A DNA stretch of 41,438 nucleotides, taken from NCBI GenBank assembly GCA_017647225.1, contig JAGCLA010000056.1, positions 1-41,438 on the forward strand, given 5' to 3'. Under the pieces are notes generated by a model that was not told where the DNA came from, did no database searches, and saw nothing but the letters and a program-made list of their open reading frames with translations. A program made the position numbers and the translations under genes. This DNA comes from Bacteroidaceae bacterium (GTDB lineage Bacteria > Bacteroidota > Bacteroidia > Bacteroidales > Bacteroidaceae). This document shows positions 1 to 7,854 of this stretch, one piece after another (position 1 is the stretch's first letter; every line of letters begins with the position of its first letter).

Positions 1-45
1 CTGTTTTGAGTAAGTATCAAAAGAATAAACAAAAAATATATAGAG

Positions 46-306
46 ATGTCAAAGATTTGTCAAATCACCGGTAAGAAAGCTATGGTGGGTAACAATGTTT
101 CACACTCAAAGAGAAGAACAAAGCGTCTTTTCAACGTGAACTTGTTTACTAAGAAGTTCTTCTATGTAGAAGAAGATTGTTGGATTCAGTTGCGCGTGAG
201 TGCAGCGGGGTTAAAAATTATCAACCGAGTAGGTCTTGATGCTGCTTTGAAAGATGCAGTAAAGAAGGGCCACGTTGCTTGGGAGGAAATCAAAGTACTC
301 GGCTAA
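46..306 (+). CDS. rpmB: 50S ribosomal protein L28
   Basis: This 86-residue protein is a structural component of the large ribosomal subunit. The N-terminus [20 protein letters not shown] followed by a basic SKRRTKR stretch is the typical L28 opening, and the length is normal for Bacteroidetes L28. It is first in a three-gene cluster with L33 and a DUF4295 protein, a common arrangement in Bacteroidales. No Shine-Dalgarno sequence precedes the ATG, which is usual for this phylum. The promoter is probably just outside or at the very edge of the window. Identification is firm. Confidence 0.97.
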   Translation: MSKICQITGKKAMVGNNVSHSKRRTKRLFNVNLFTKKFFYVEEDCWIQLRVSAAGLKIINRVGLDAALKDAVKKGHVAWEEIKVLG

Positions 307-308
307 TT

Positions 309-316
309 AAAGGAGG
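309..316 (+). promoter_or_regulatory. Strong Shine-Dalgarno sequence before rpmG
   Basis: AAAGGAGG lies 8 nt before the rpmG ATG. Bacteroidetes genes usually lack such motifs because the 16S anti-Shine-Dalgarno is masked on their ribosomes, and the neighbouring rpmB and DUF4295 genes do lack one. It fixes the rpmG start at 325. Confidence 0.75.
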
Positions 317-324
317 AAAGTAGT

Positions 325-513
325 ATGGCTAAGAAAGTAAAAGGTAATCGTGTTCAGGTAATCCTTGAGTGTACTGAGCAGAAGAATAGCGGTGTTCCCG
401 GTATGTCTCGTTATATTACAACAAAGAACCGTAAGAACACAACAGAGCGTTTGGAGTTGAAGAAATACAACCCATATTTGAAGAGAGTAACTGTTCACAA
501 AGAAATTAAGTAA
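325..513 (+). CDS. rpmG: 50S ribosomal protein L33
   Basis: This is a 62-residue basic protein of the large ribosomal subunit. It begins [18 protein letters not shown] and contains [20 protein letters not shown], the L33 core, ending in a VTVHKEIK tail. Only one Cys (in LECTE) is present, so this is the non-zinc (C-minus) form rather than the four-Cys form. It follows rpmB by 18 nt and precedes the DUF4295 gene by 6 nt, so all three are almost certainly cotranscribed. A strong Shine-Dalgarno motif precedes it, unlike its neighbours. Confidence 0.96.
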   Translation: MAKKVKGNRVQVILECTEQKNSGVPGMSRYITTKNRKNTTERLELKKYNPYLKRVTVHKEIK

Positions 514-519
514 TAAGAG

Positions 520-672
520 ATGGCTAAGAAAGCAGTGGCAACCCTCCAGACTGGTGATAAGGAGAAGTTCGTAAAGGTTGTAAAATTGGTTAAATCACCT
601 AAGACCGGTGCTTATATGTTCGCAGAGGAAATGCTTCCTCAGGGCAAGGCTGATGAGTCTTTGAAGAAGTAA
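520..672 (+). CDS. DUF4295 family small protein
   Basis: A 50-residue basic protein starting MAKKAVATLQTGDKEKFVK and ending GKADESLKK. It matches the DUF4295 family, a Bacteroidetes-specific small protein encoded directly after rpmG. Its function is not established; its position and its lysine-rich composition suggest a ribosome-associated role, but that is inference. It begins 6 nt after the rpmG stop and is followed by a rho-independent terminator, so it is the last gene of the ribosomal operon. It is easily missed by length-filtered gene finding. Confidence 0.9.
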   Translation: MAKKAVATLQTGDKEKFVKVVKLVKSPKTGAYMFAEEMLPQGKADESLKK

Positions 673-695
673 TAAATAACCGAAAGGTTTAGATA

Positions 696-732
696 TAAAA
701 AGAGGATAGCTTTAAGGGCTATCCTCTTTTTT
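696..732 (+). terminator. Rho-independent terminator of the rpmB-rpmG operon
   Basis: A long perfect stem (AAAAGAGGATAGC pairing with GCTATCCTCTTTT) with a 7-nt loop ends in a T run, 24 nt after the DUF4295 stop. The 186 bp that follow, up to the next gene, hold no gene or motif that I can recognise. Confidence 0.92.
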
Positions 733-918
733 GTAGCTATAATATAGCAGTTGACCCTGAGCGTTTTCTGCTTAATGTCGTCCCAACAGAGCGAAGTGAC
801 GAGTGGTTTAGAGTGTAAAGTCTAAAGTTTAGAGGGGTATTGACAGGTTGCGATACTGATTGCTCTGTTCTTGTTTTAACAGTGCATTGTCGGCTGTGCA
901 GGAGCGGTGTTCGCTCCT

Positions 919-1995
919 TTACTTTTTACGTCCCAACAGAATGCCGTAATCGAGATTTACCTTTACCTGCAACCATTGGCGTGTGCCCCAGCCTGTACCG
1001 TCATACTCCATAGTTATACCGGCAGATAGGTCAAGTGTCTTGTTGAAGAACGTATTATTATACGAGGCTGTTATTGCATCGTATATTCCCTTTGTGGTGC
1101 GGTAGAATGGTGTGCCGTAATAGATATCTTTCCCATATCTGCTGTAGAGTGGAAACAGGTTGTCGTGCATATACAGGCGGTTTGACAATGTCACTCCCCA
1201 ACGGCTTACAGCACAGAAGAACTCTCCTCCCCATGGGTGAAGCCATATGTTTTCATAATATCGGTCGCGTTGCAGCGACTGTATGTACGACAGCTGCAGG
1301 TTGATATCGAACCCTCCTGCTTTCACGTCATAGCCTATATGTGGCACTGCAAGGATATTGTCAACAACACCTTCTTTTGTCTCAGGGTTGTCGTCCTTGG
1401 CATAGTGTCCGACCATAAGGTCATATCCAAAGCGTACTCCGCGTAAATTGTATTCTCCGGCAGAGATTATCATAAACGCTTCGCGTGTGTTCATATCGCG
1501 TATGCCTGTGTAGTCAAAAGCAAATTCCGCAAACGATTTGCTGTCTTTGCTTTCGTAGCGCGCAAGTACACCGTTTATGCGGTTATGGTAATACAGGAAA
1601 TCGCGGTCAAAGAAAAGTGGGCTGTCAAGGCCTCGCATCTCTTCGCGTGGGAAGATACCTGCCAACAACCTTAGTTGGGGCGAACTGTAGCCATAGTATA
1701 GCTGTATGTTTACATCGGAAAGTATTTTTGTCTTGTTTCCGAAGTCCTGTACCAAATCTACTGCGAACATCAATTCATTGCTTTCGGCCCATTGCATGCC
1801 TATCTTGGGTGTCAGGCGTGCGCTGAACAGTGTCCATGAACTGTTGAAGGTTGTGGTGGCGTATTCCTTGTTGTCGAACAGGGTGGTGAAGTCCGCTCCT
1901 AGGCGTAGTGTCTGTGCCTGTGCGCTGCTCAGCATTGTTACAAGCAGCAGACAGAGGGTGGTTTTTCGTAGTATAGTGGGCATCTGTTTGTGCAT
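919..1995 (-). CDS. Outer-membrane beta-barrel protein, uncharacterised
   Basis: A protein of about 358 residues with a cleavable signal peptide (start MHKQMPTILRKTTLCLLL, cleavage near AQAQ) and a body of alternating hydrophobic/polar strands rich in Tyr, Trp and Gly, ending in a strand (LQVKVNLDYGILLGRKK). That pattern indicates an outer-membrane barrel, possibly porin-like; I do not recognise a named family. An upstream ATG at 2019 is possible, but it lies inside a perfect palindrome and would put charged residues ahead of the signal peptide, so the ATG at 1995 is preferred. The gene lies downstream of the PpiD-like gene on the same strand. Function unknown. Confidence 0.75.
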   Translation of the reverse strand: MHKQMPTILRKTTLCLLLVTMLSSAQAQTLRLGADFTTLFDNKEYATTTFNSSWTLFSARLTPKIGMQWAESNELMFAVDLVQDFGNKTKILSDVNIQLYYGYSSPQLRLLAGIFPREEMRGLDSPLFFDRDFLYYHNRINGVLARYESKDSKSFAEFAFDYTGIRDMNTREAFMIISAGEYNLRGVRFGYDLMVGHYAKDDNPETKEGVVDNILAVPHIGYDVKAGGFDINLQLSYIQSLQRDRYYENIWLHPWGGEFFCAVSRWGVTLSNRLYMHDNLFPLYSRYGKDIYYGTPFYRTTKGIYDAITASYNNTFFNKTLDLSAGITMEYDGTGWGTRQWLQVKVNLDYGILLGRKK

Positions 1996-2005
1996 CTTTT
2001 TGATT

Positions 2006-2037
2006 AAGGGGCTGACCAAAATTTTGGTCAGCCCCTT
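2006..2037. repeat. Perfect 32-bp palindrome between the PpiD-like and barrel genes
   Basis: AAGGGGCTGACCAAAA is followed immediately by its exact reverse complement. As RNA it would form a 12-bp GC-rich stem with an 8-nt loop. It lies after the PpiD-like gene and just before the barrel protein. No T run follows on the minus strand, so it is not a textbook terminator. It may be an attenuator, an RNA processing site or an imperfect terminator. Confidence 0.8.
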
Positions 2038-2074
2038 GGTTGGTTCCTTCGTTCAGAAGGTCTGTTTCTGTTTA

Positions 2075-4279
2075 TTAGAAGAAACGGAATAACTTGTTCT
2101 CTACAGGGTAAACCTCGTTCAAGCCCATCTGGAAGAGCTGGCCAACGATGTTAGAGTATTCATACATACCGCCGTTTGAGAGGATGTACTCGTTCTCTTT
2201 CTCTGCGTTGAAGATAGCGTTCTTAGCATTCTTGCCAACTACCTTTATTACATATACTCCGTTGTCACCCTTGATTGGTGCGCTTACTTCGTCAACCTGC
2301 ATATTTGCGGCTACAACACCGATAACAGGCTCGTCAACATTGAGTGAAGGGATATTTGTAATCTTCTTGAACTCTACATTGTTCACTCTTGAAACCTTAG
2401 CCTTGCTGTTGTTCTTGATTGCGTCGAAATCGTTGTTTGCAATTTCTGCTGTGAGAAGTTCTGCCTTTTTGTCAAGTACCAAACGGTTCTTTACGATATC
2501 GCGAATCTTTGTACCGTAGTTGTTTACTTCTTTGTCAAGTGACATATAACCCTTTGGATTAACGCTTGTAACTGCTGCGAAAATCAAGTGGTCTGCACCG
2601 CACTCTTCAATGCCTGAGAAATCACCGGCTTCTCTCTCTTCAGCAAGAACCCATTTAACAACATTGTATGTCTGTGGTACGTTGTTGATGTTTCTTGTTG
2701 AAGCATTGACGTCGTTCAACTTCTGTACGCGGTAACCGTTTTGCATTGCGTTGCTTTCAACATCTTCGATGCTCTTGCATGATGCGATGAACTGGCTGAG
2801 CTTGTTGTATGCGTTGTCGTATGTGTCGCTGCTGAATTCAATCTCTCTCTTGATGATAACGAGGTTGCATACATCAGCCTTACCCTTCTTGCTTATTACC
2901 TGGTAAATGAGCTTGCCTGGGATAGTCTTGAAATCTGATGTTGCATATACGCCCGGACGTGCATTGTAAATCTCTTTCTGTGTTGCTGCATTGTCGATGA
3001 TACCTGCTGTGTAGAACTGAGCCGATGTAATCCACAATGAGTCAACGCTTGCATAGTTCTTTGCTACCTCTTTGAAGTCAGCCTTGCTGTTCAATGCGTT
3101 GAGAAGGCTGTCTGTTGTTGCTGCAACCTCTTCGCTTGACTGGCTTGTAACAACAATAGCACGAATGAGAAGTGAATCGGGAACTGTGCTCTTTTCTGTA
3201 GCCATGAAGATGTTGTAGCTGTTGTCCGATGGGTTGAGGTATGGACCTACAACTTCGTTTACTGCAGCCTGCTCCAAACGAATCTGGATATCTTCGGGAT
3301 AAGAATCACCTGTCCAGAGGAGGTCGTTGTACTCGAAATTGCTGCGTGATGTGCGTACAAGTCTTTCGTACTCCTTCTCACCGTTCTTGAGGGATTCTGC
3401 ATACTCGTTCATCTGTGCAAGAAGCTCCTGCTTATCGCTTTCGCTTGGTGTAATCTTCACGTCGATATACTTGATGTCGCGTGTGTCAATCTCCTGCTTG
3501 TAGAAATACTCCTTGTTCTCCTTGTAGTATTTCTCGATTTCGGCATCGCTGACATTTACCAATGAATCCTCAACAGATGTGTATGGGAATGATACTACCT
3601 CGAGGTTGTATGCGTTGTCGTTGAGCTTGAAGTTTTTGTTTGCGAGAACTGGGTTTGCGATGGTTGCGTTCTCAATCAACTTAACCTGCTTGTTGGTAAG
3701 AGCTTCGAGCTTGATTCTCTTTTCCATGAACTTCCAGCAGCTGTAGATTGCTGCAAGGTTTGCATCGTACTCGCCACCTTCGTTCATCATCTGGTTGTAT
3801 GATGCGATAACGGCGTTCAAGTCGTCTGTGCTGAAACCGTTCTCTGTTCTGAATGGGTGGTAGATACTGTTGAGGTATTCGCTGCTGTTGTTATTGAGGA
3901 TATCCATGATTTCCTCGTAAGTAACAGTGATACCGAGCTCTTTGCACTGTCTTTCAGCTACATTAAGCTGTGTAAATACACTCCATGCCTCATTCTTGAT
4001 GTATGAGAGTTCCTCTTCTGTGAATGATGCTGTTCTCTGGTCGTCAGACAATCTTGGGTCTGACATTCTGAACATTCTCTGTGCGTTTTCGCACTCTTTG
4101 TACAATTTTTCGAAATCCATTGCAGAAAGCTTGTCGCCGTCGATTGTACCAACGGTCGCTTCCATAGAGTCTGACTGGAACAATCTCCAAGCGTCACCTG
4201 CGATGAATGCAAATAATGCAAGACCCACGAAAATAACGAGCAGTGGGCCCATGTTGCGCAATTTTTGTAATGTTGCCAT
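2075..4279 (-). CDS. ppiD: PpiD/SurA-like peptidylprolyl isomerase, membrane-anchored
   Basis: A 734-residue protein with a short cytoplasmic N-terminus, one membrane anchor (about residues 12-30, LLVIFVGLALFAFIAGDAW) and a large periplasmic region. The overall plan is that of the PpiD/SurA-N family: a helical chaperone domain, a parvulin-like region in the middle (about 360-470) and a second helical part. Family members help outer-membrane proteins fold after Sec export. The parvulin segment is divergent, so isomerase activity is uncertain and chaperone function more likely. It has its own -7 element and lies downstream of the lptC-CorC operon, a neighbourhood common in Bacteroidales. Confidence 0.85.
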   Translation of the reverse strand: MATLQKLRNMGPLLVIFVGLALFAFIAGDAWRLFQSDSMEATVGTIDGDKLSAMDFEKLYKECENAQRMFRMSDPRLSDDQRTASFTEEELSYIKNEAWSVFTQLNVAERQCKELGITVTYEEIMDILNNNSSEYLNSIYHPFRTENGFSTDDLNAVIASYNQMMNEGGEYDANLAAIYSCWKFMEKRIKLEALTNKQVKLIENATIANPVLANKNFKLNDNAYNLEVVSFPYTSVEDSLVNVSDAEIEKYYKENKEYFYKQEIDTRDIKYIDVKITPSESDKQELLAQMNEYAESLKNGEKEYERLVRTSRSNFEYNDLLWTGDSYPEDIQIRLEQAAVNEVVGPYLNPSDNSYNIFMATEKSTVPDSLLIRAIVVTSQSSEEVAATTDSLLNALNSKADFKEVAKNYASVDSLWITSAQFYTAGIIDNAATQKEIYNARPGVYATSDFKTIPGKLIYQVISKKGKADVCNLVIIKREIEFSSDTYDNAYNKLSQFIASCKSIEDVESNAMQNGYRVQKLNDVNASTRNINNVPQTYNVVKWVLAEEREAGDFSGIEECGADHLIFAAVTSVNPKGYMSLDKEVNNYGTKIRDIVKNRLVLDKKAELLTAEIANNDFDAIKNNSKAKVSRVNNVEFKKITNIPSLNVDEPVIGVVAANMQVDEVSAPIKGDNGVYVIKVVGKNAKNAIFNAEKENEYILSNGGMYEYSNIVGQLFQMGLNEVYPVENKLFRFF

Positions 4280-4321
4280 AATCTAATATTTTGTTTGTTT
4301 TATATTTTGCATTAAACTTTG

Positions 4322-4329
4322 CGAAGATA
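4322..4329 (-). promoter_or_regulatory. Promoter -7 element of the PpiD-like gene
   Basis: On the minus strand this reads TATCTTCG, one base from the Bacteroidetes -7 consensus TAnnTTTG, 42 bp before the start codon. No clear TTG is visible at -33. It lies just after the terminator of the preceding operon, where a promoter is expected. Confidence 0.5.
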
Positions 4330-4366
4330 GTAAAAAGCTTTTGAATTATTATTATAAAATGGGTGT

Positions 4367-4413
4367 AAAAAACAGCCAAAAAACGCATTTTTGTACGTTC
4401 TTTGGCTGTTTTT
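4367..4413 (-). terminator. Terminator of the coaX-lptC-CorC operon
   Basis: On the minus strand AAAAACAGCCAAA pairs with TTTGGCTGTTTTTT across a 20-nt loop and ends in a T run. It lies about 180 bp after the stop of the CorC/CNNM gene and before the PpiD-like promoter. Its symmetry could allow function in both directions. Confidence 0.75.
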
Positions 4414-4432
4414 GTGCTTATTTGTAATCTTG

Positions 4433-4582
4433 TTAATCGGTCACGTATTCATCAAAGAAATGATACTCGCCATTTTTGTCATAATATCCTACATAATATA
4501 TGTTATTGTTGGAATCTCTATTGATAAGCAATGCGTCTTTGCCCCATGTGAAACTTCTGCCACTCTTACTTTCATAATAAAC
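4433..4582 (-). pseudogene. Possible gene relic or short unannotated ORF
   Basis: One minus-strand frame is open for 49 codons and reads like real protein: SFTWGKDALLIN, then NNNIYYVGYYDKNGEYHFF, ending EYVTD and TAA. The frame starts directly after stop codons and has no ATG; a TTG near codon 17 would give about 32 residues. It lies between the CorC gene and the operon terminator, so it would be transcribed. I do not recognise the family. It could be the 3' remnant of a decayed gene, or chance. The longer plus-strand ORF in the same place looks like a shadow. Confidence 0.35.
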
Positions 4583-4588
4583 TTATTA

Positions 4589-5845
4589 TCATTTATTTAT
4601 TGTTAGCTTTACAAGTTCAATCTTTGTACTGCGCAGCTTTATGGCCTGTATCTTGTAATTGCCGATAGTGAATGTTTCGTTGAGTTGTGGGAAACGCTGG
4701 TGATGTGCAAGAATGAAACCGCCAAGTGTCTGATAGTTGTCCGACTCAGGTATTTCAAGGTCAAACTGTTCGTTTATGCGCTCTATCTCAAGACGTCCCG
4801 ACAAGAGGTATTCTTTGTTCCCGAGTGATTTGGCCACAAGGTTCTGGTTGTCGTGCTCGTCCTCGATCTCGCCTATAATCTCTTCGAGAAGGTCCTCAAG
4901 GGATATGATTCCCGATGTTCCGCCAAATTCGTCGATGACAACTGCCAACGATTTCTTTTGTTGCATGAGTGTCTTCATCAGCTTTTGTGCCGACAAAGTT
5001 TCGGGAACGTATGGCATCTTGCATATTCTCTGTTGCCATTTCTTGCCCATTCTGAAGAGTTCCGACGAGTGAATGTAACCGATGATGTTGTCTATATTCT
5101 CCTTGAATACGACAATTTTTGAATGACCTGATTCGATAAATACCGATTTCAACTCTTCAAGTGAGGTGTTGAATTCCACAGCCTCAATCTCTGTACGCGG
5201 TATGAAACAATCCCTTACTTTGATGTTTGAGAAATCGAGTGCGTTCTGGAATATAAGTACATCGTTGTTAATCTCTTTCTCCTCCTCCTCGGCGCTCTCT
5301 ATCGAGGTCTGTATCAGGTTGTTGAGTTCTCGCTTTGAGAATGTGTTGTCACGTGCTTCGTCCTCGATTTTTATGTTGAATAAACGTAGCAGGAATATGG
5401 CGCATAGGGTGGTGAAACGTGCAAAAGGATACAGAAGTATGTATATCGGGTAGGTTATGATCGCAAATCTTTTCAGCGAACGGTTGGGGTTTATTCTGAA
5501 AATGGCTTTGGGTACAAACTCGCCTGTCAGAATAATGACAATGGTAGATATTATGGTCTCGAGCAGAAGCGAATTGGCGTCGCTGAAGTCTTTTAGAATT
5601 GTTGCGTGCAACAACTTTGCCATAAGCATACCGTATATTACAAGCACGATATTGTTTCCTACTAACAGACTTGAAATGAAGTTATTGCTCTTGGCGTAGA
5701 ACTTGTTGATGACATACGACGTGGTGGAACGCTCGTTGAGGTCGATGCCAAGCAACAGCTTGTTCGACGACACGAACGCTATCTCCATTCCCGAAAACAG
5801 GGCGGACAATAGAATTACGACAATAAGTGCCAATATACTCGTCAT
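4589..5845 (-). CDS. CNNM/CorC (hemolysin C-type) membrane protein with CBS domains
   Basis: A 418-residue inner-membrane protein. The N-terminal part (to about residue 150) has several hydrophobic segments of the CNNM/DUF21 type, the middle (about 195-320) is a CBS pair including the conserved VVIDEFGGTSGIISLEDLLE, and the C-terminus (about 345-415) is a CorC/HlyC domain containing YQTLGGFIL. Families with this plan are linked to magnesium or cobalt transport and, in gliding Bacteroidetes, to GldE; hemolysin is a historical label. It begins 3 bp after the lptC stop, so it is translated from the same transcript. Substrate and direction of transport are not evident from sequence. Confidence 0.88.
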   Translation of the reverse strand: MTSILALIVVILLSALFSGMEIAFVSSNKLLLGIDLNERSTTSYVINKFYAKSNNFISSLLVGNNIVLVIYGMLMAKLLHATILKDFSDANSLLLETIISTIVIILTGEFVPKAIFRINPNRSLKRFAIITYPIYILLYPFARFTTLCAIFLLRLFNIKIEDEARDNTFSKRELNNLIQTSIESAEEEEKEINNDVLIFQNALDFSNIKVRDCFIPRTEIEAVEFNTSLEELKSVFIESGHSKIVVFKENIDNIIGYIHSSELFRMGKKWQQRICKMPYVPETLSAQKLMKTLMQQKKSLAVVIDEFGGTSGIISLEDLLEEIIGEIEDEHDNQNLVAKSLGNKEYLLSGRLEIERINEQFDLEIPESDNYQTLGGFILAHHQRFPQLNETFTIGNYKIQAIKLRSTKIELVKLTINK

Positions 5846-5848
5846 ATA

Positions 5849-6433
5849 CTATTCCTCAATACTGAATATTCCTTTGGTGTTGTTTATCTGCCAGATAGTG
5901 AGGTTCTGATTGGCTGAAAAGCCGTATCCCTCGGTTACCTGGTCGGTCTGTTCTATTCTTATGTAAGCGTCTGAATAGATTTTTTCTGTTTCCTGATTCC
6001 AAAACAAAAGGTCGGTAAAGAATTTTTCGTCGTTACTGTTCCTTATGTTTACATTGCTTATCAGTTTCCAGATTTTTTGCTCGCTGTAATAGTATGCCGT
6101 ATCGCATTTTATGGTAGCCTCGACATTCATATCCCTGTCGAATTTCTCAAGATATACTCCTTTTTCAAAGGCCCAATGAGGCGGGTTGCGCTTGTCAAAT
6201 ATACGCCATTCATCGGCAATTATCTTGTAGCTGATGCGTCCTGAATCGCTTATCATTGTGTTTACATCGAAAGTGCTCATGACGGCAAGCGAGTCGCTGC
6301 ACTCAACAGCAAGAAGCTTCTCTTTTGGCTCTCCTTTGCATGATGAGTGAAAAATGAGTACAACAATTGCCGTAACGGCAATTGTTGTACCATTAAGAAT
6401 ACGTACTATTTTATTTAACAGTTGTTGTTTCAT
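5849..6433 (-). CDS. lptC: LPS export periplasmic protein LptC
   Basis: A protein of about 194 residues with one N-terminal hydrophobic segment (residues 12-28) ending in HSSC, a possible lipobox, followed by a periplasmic beta-rich domain (MNVEATIKCDTAYYYSEQKIW, then SDAYIRIEQTDQVTEGYGF) typical of LptC. LptC passes lipopolysaccharide from the LptBFG transporter to the periplasmic LptA bridge. Starting at the ATG for MKQQLLNK gives a normal membrane anchor; the ATG 15 bp upstream is less likely. The start overlaps the TPR gene by 23 bp, which implies translational coupling. The tandem of lptC and CorC genes is typical of Bacteroidales. Confidence 0.87.
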   Translation of the reverse strand: MKQQLLNKIVRILNGTTIAVTAIVVLIFHSSCKGEPKEKLLAVECSDSLAVMSTFDVNTMISDSGRISYKIIADEWRIFDKRNPPHWAFEKGVYLEKFDRDMNVEATIKCDTAYYYSEQKIWKLISNVNIRNSNDEKFFTDLLFWNQETEKIYSDAYIRIEQTDQVTEGYGFSANQNLTIWQINNTKGIFSIEE

Positions 6434-7832
6434 TAATCCAACCGCCAATAGTGATTGACTGACCGCTCTTGTAGTTTCTCATGAACATCTCCTCTGGTTT
6501 CGGATAGTATTTCTTATACATTGCAATGTACTTGTCGGCCTCTTTCTTTACTGATGGGTCAACAGCCTTTGCACGCTCAAGACGGTCGATACATACGAAA
6601 TATGTACATGAGTTGAGTGTCTCGTCGTCACACCACTGTGGCTTTGTTGCATAGCACTGTGCGATAAGGATGTGAGGCGCACCGAACTTTGAGTTGAGTG
6701 CCAAAGCCTTCAAAGCGTATGTACGTGCCTTTGCATAGTTCTCAAGGCTGTAATAGATGTTACCCACCTTATTGCAAAGCTCAGCCTTTGTGGTAACACT
6801 GGCTTCAAGCTCGATAGCCTGGTCGAACAATTCCAAAGCCTTCTCTGTGTCGCCTCTCTTGAAGTAACGGTAACCGCAACCCATGGCAGCCTTTGATGTA
6901 GGCTCAATTGCAAGAGCGTACTCTGAAGCTGTGAGGTAAGCGTCGTTCTCGGTACACTTCAACATACTCATTACAGAGATAACCTTGTTGAGGTATTCGA
7001 GGTTGTCTTTGTTCTGCTCGAGTGTTGCCATGTAGATGTTGTTCAAGTCGTCGCAAGTAGCAGCACCACTGTTGATGAAGTATGCATCGATGTTGCTCTT
7101 TGAAATACGTGAAGCGTCAATCATCTTGCCGTATTTCTCGGCGTTGATGCTGTCTTTTGGGTTACCCTCTTCTTTGTAGCGTGCGTTGCAAGCCTCGATA
7201 TTGTCGTGGTACTTGTCAAGAACCTCTACGATATAAACCGATGCATTGAGGTAGTCCTCGATGATCTGCTCGCTGTGGCTCTTGTCTTTCTTGTACATCA
7301 TTGCCGAATACTTCATGAAACGCTCTGTAACTGTGTATTCAGACTTGCCTTTCTCAATTTCTACAGATTTTGCAAGCATGTTGTAAACTGTGTCAACAGG
7401 CGCATTCTTGTAGTACTGAATATATGCAAGTGCCTTACGGCCAAGAATCTGACCTGCAGACAATGGAGTCTTTGTGATTTCCTGTAACTTGTCGATGTAT
7501 TTTATCTGGTTGTCATAAACAAGCATAAGCTCTTTTGTAAGCTCTTCTTTCTTAACAGGGTCGCTCTCTGTCTTTATAAGCTCTGTCAGAATTTTGACAC
7601 CGTTTGTGTAAGTATCGACACGTGCAACAGGGAACTCGGTGAATACAGTCTTCCAAGAGTCGTAAGCTGTCTTGTAGTCCTTGTTCTTTACGTTGATGTT
7701 GGCGATGCTGATAGCCTCAAGACATCTGATGCTGTCTTCGCCCTGACCGAAACGGAATTCGTTTGTAATACCGTTCTGTGCGCTTGCACTTGCTACTACA
7801 AGTACAAGAATTGCAAAAAATAACTTCTTCAT
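6411..7832 (-). CDS. TPR-repeat periplasmic or envelope protein
   Basis: A 473-residue exported protein with a signal peptide (MKKLFFAILVLVVASASAQN). The C-terminal half carries tetratricopeptide repeats, for example YRYFKRGDTEKALELFDQAI and the following NKVGNIYYSLENYAKARTYA (about residues 325-385), which form a helical protein-binding scaffold. The role is unknown; it is cotranscribed with a barrel protein before it and lptC after it, so a function in outer-membrane assembly is a reasonable guess. It starts 22 bp after the barrel-protein stop. Confidence 0.82.
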   Translation of the reverse strand: MKKLFFAILVLVVASASAQNGITNEFRFGQGEDSIRCLEAISIANINVKNKDYKTAYDSWKTVFTEFPVARVDTYTNGVKILTELIKTESDPVKKEELTKELMLVYDNQIKYIDKLQEITKTPLSAGQILGRKALAYIQYYKNAPVDTVYNMLAKSVEIEKGKSEYTVTERFMKYSAMMYKKDKSHSEQIIEDYLNASVYIVEVLDKYHDNIEACNARYKEEGNPKDSINAEKYGKMIDASRISKSNIDAYFINSGAATCDDLNNIYMATLEQNKDNLEYLNKVISVMSMLKCTENDAYLTASEYALAIEPTSKAAMGCGYRYFKRGDTEKALELFDQAIELEASVTTKAELCNKVGNIYYSLENYAKARTYALKALALNSKFGAPHILIAQCYATKPQWCDDETLNSCTYFVCIDRLERAKAVDPSVKKEADKYIAMYKKYYPKPEEMFMRNYKSGQSITIGGWINETTTVK

Positions 7833-7854
7833 CTTTTTATTGTTCTATCTTGGT

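Noticed and set aside
4391-4606. 71-codon plus-strand ORF
   Set aside because: It starts inside a terminator stem and runs antisense to the more protein-like relic frame and the end of the CorC gene; very hydrophobic by chance of AT content.
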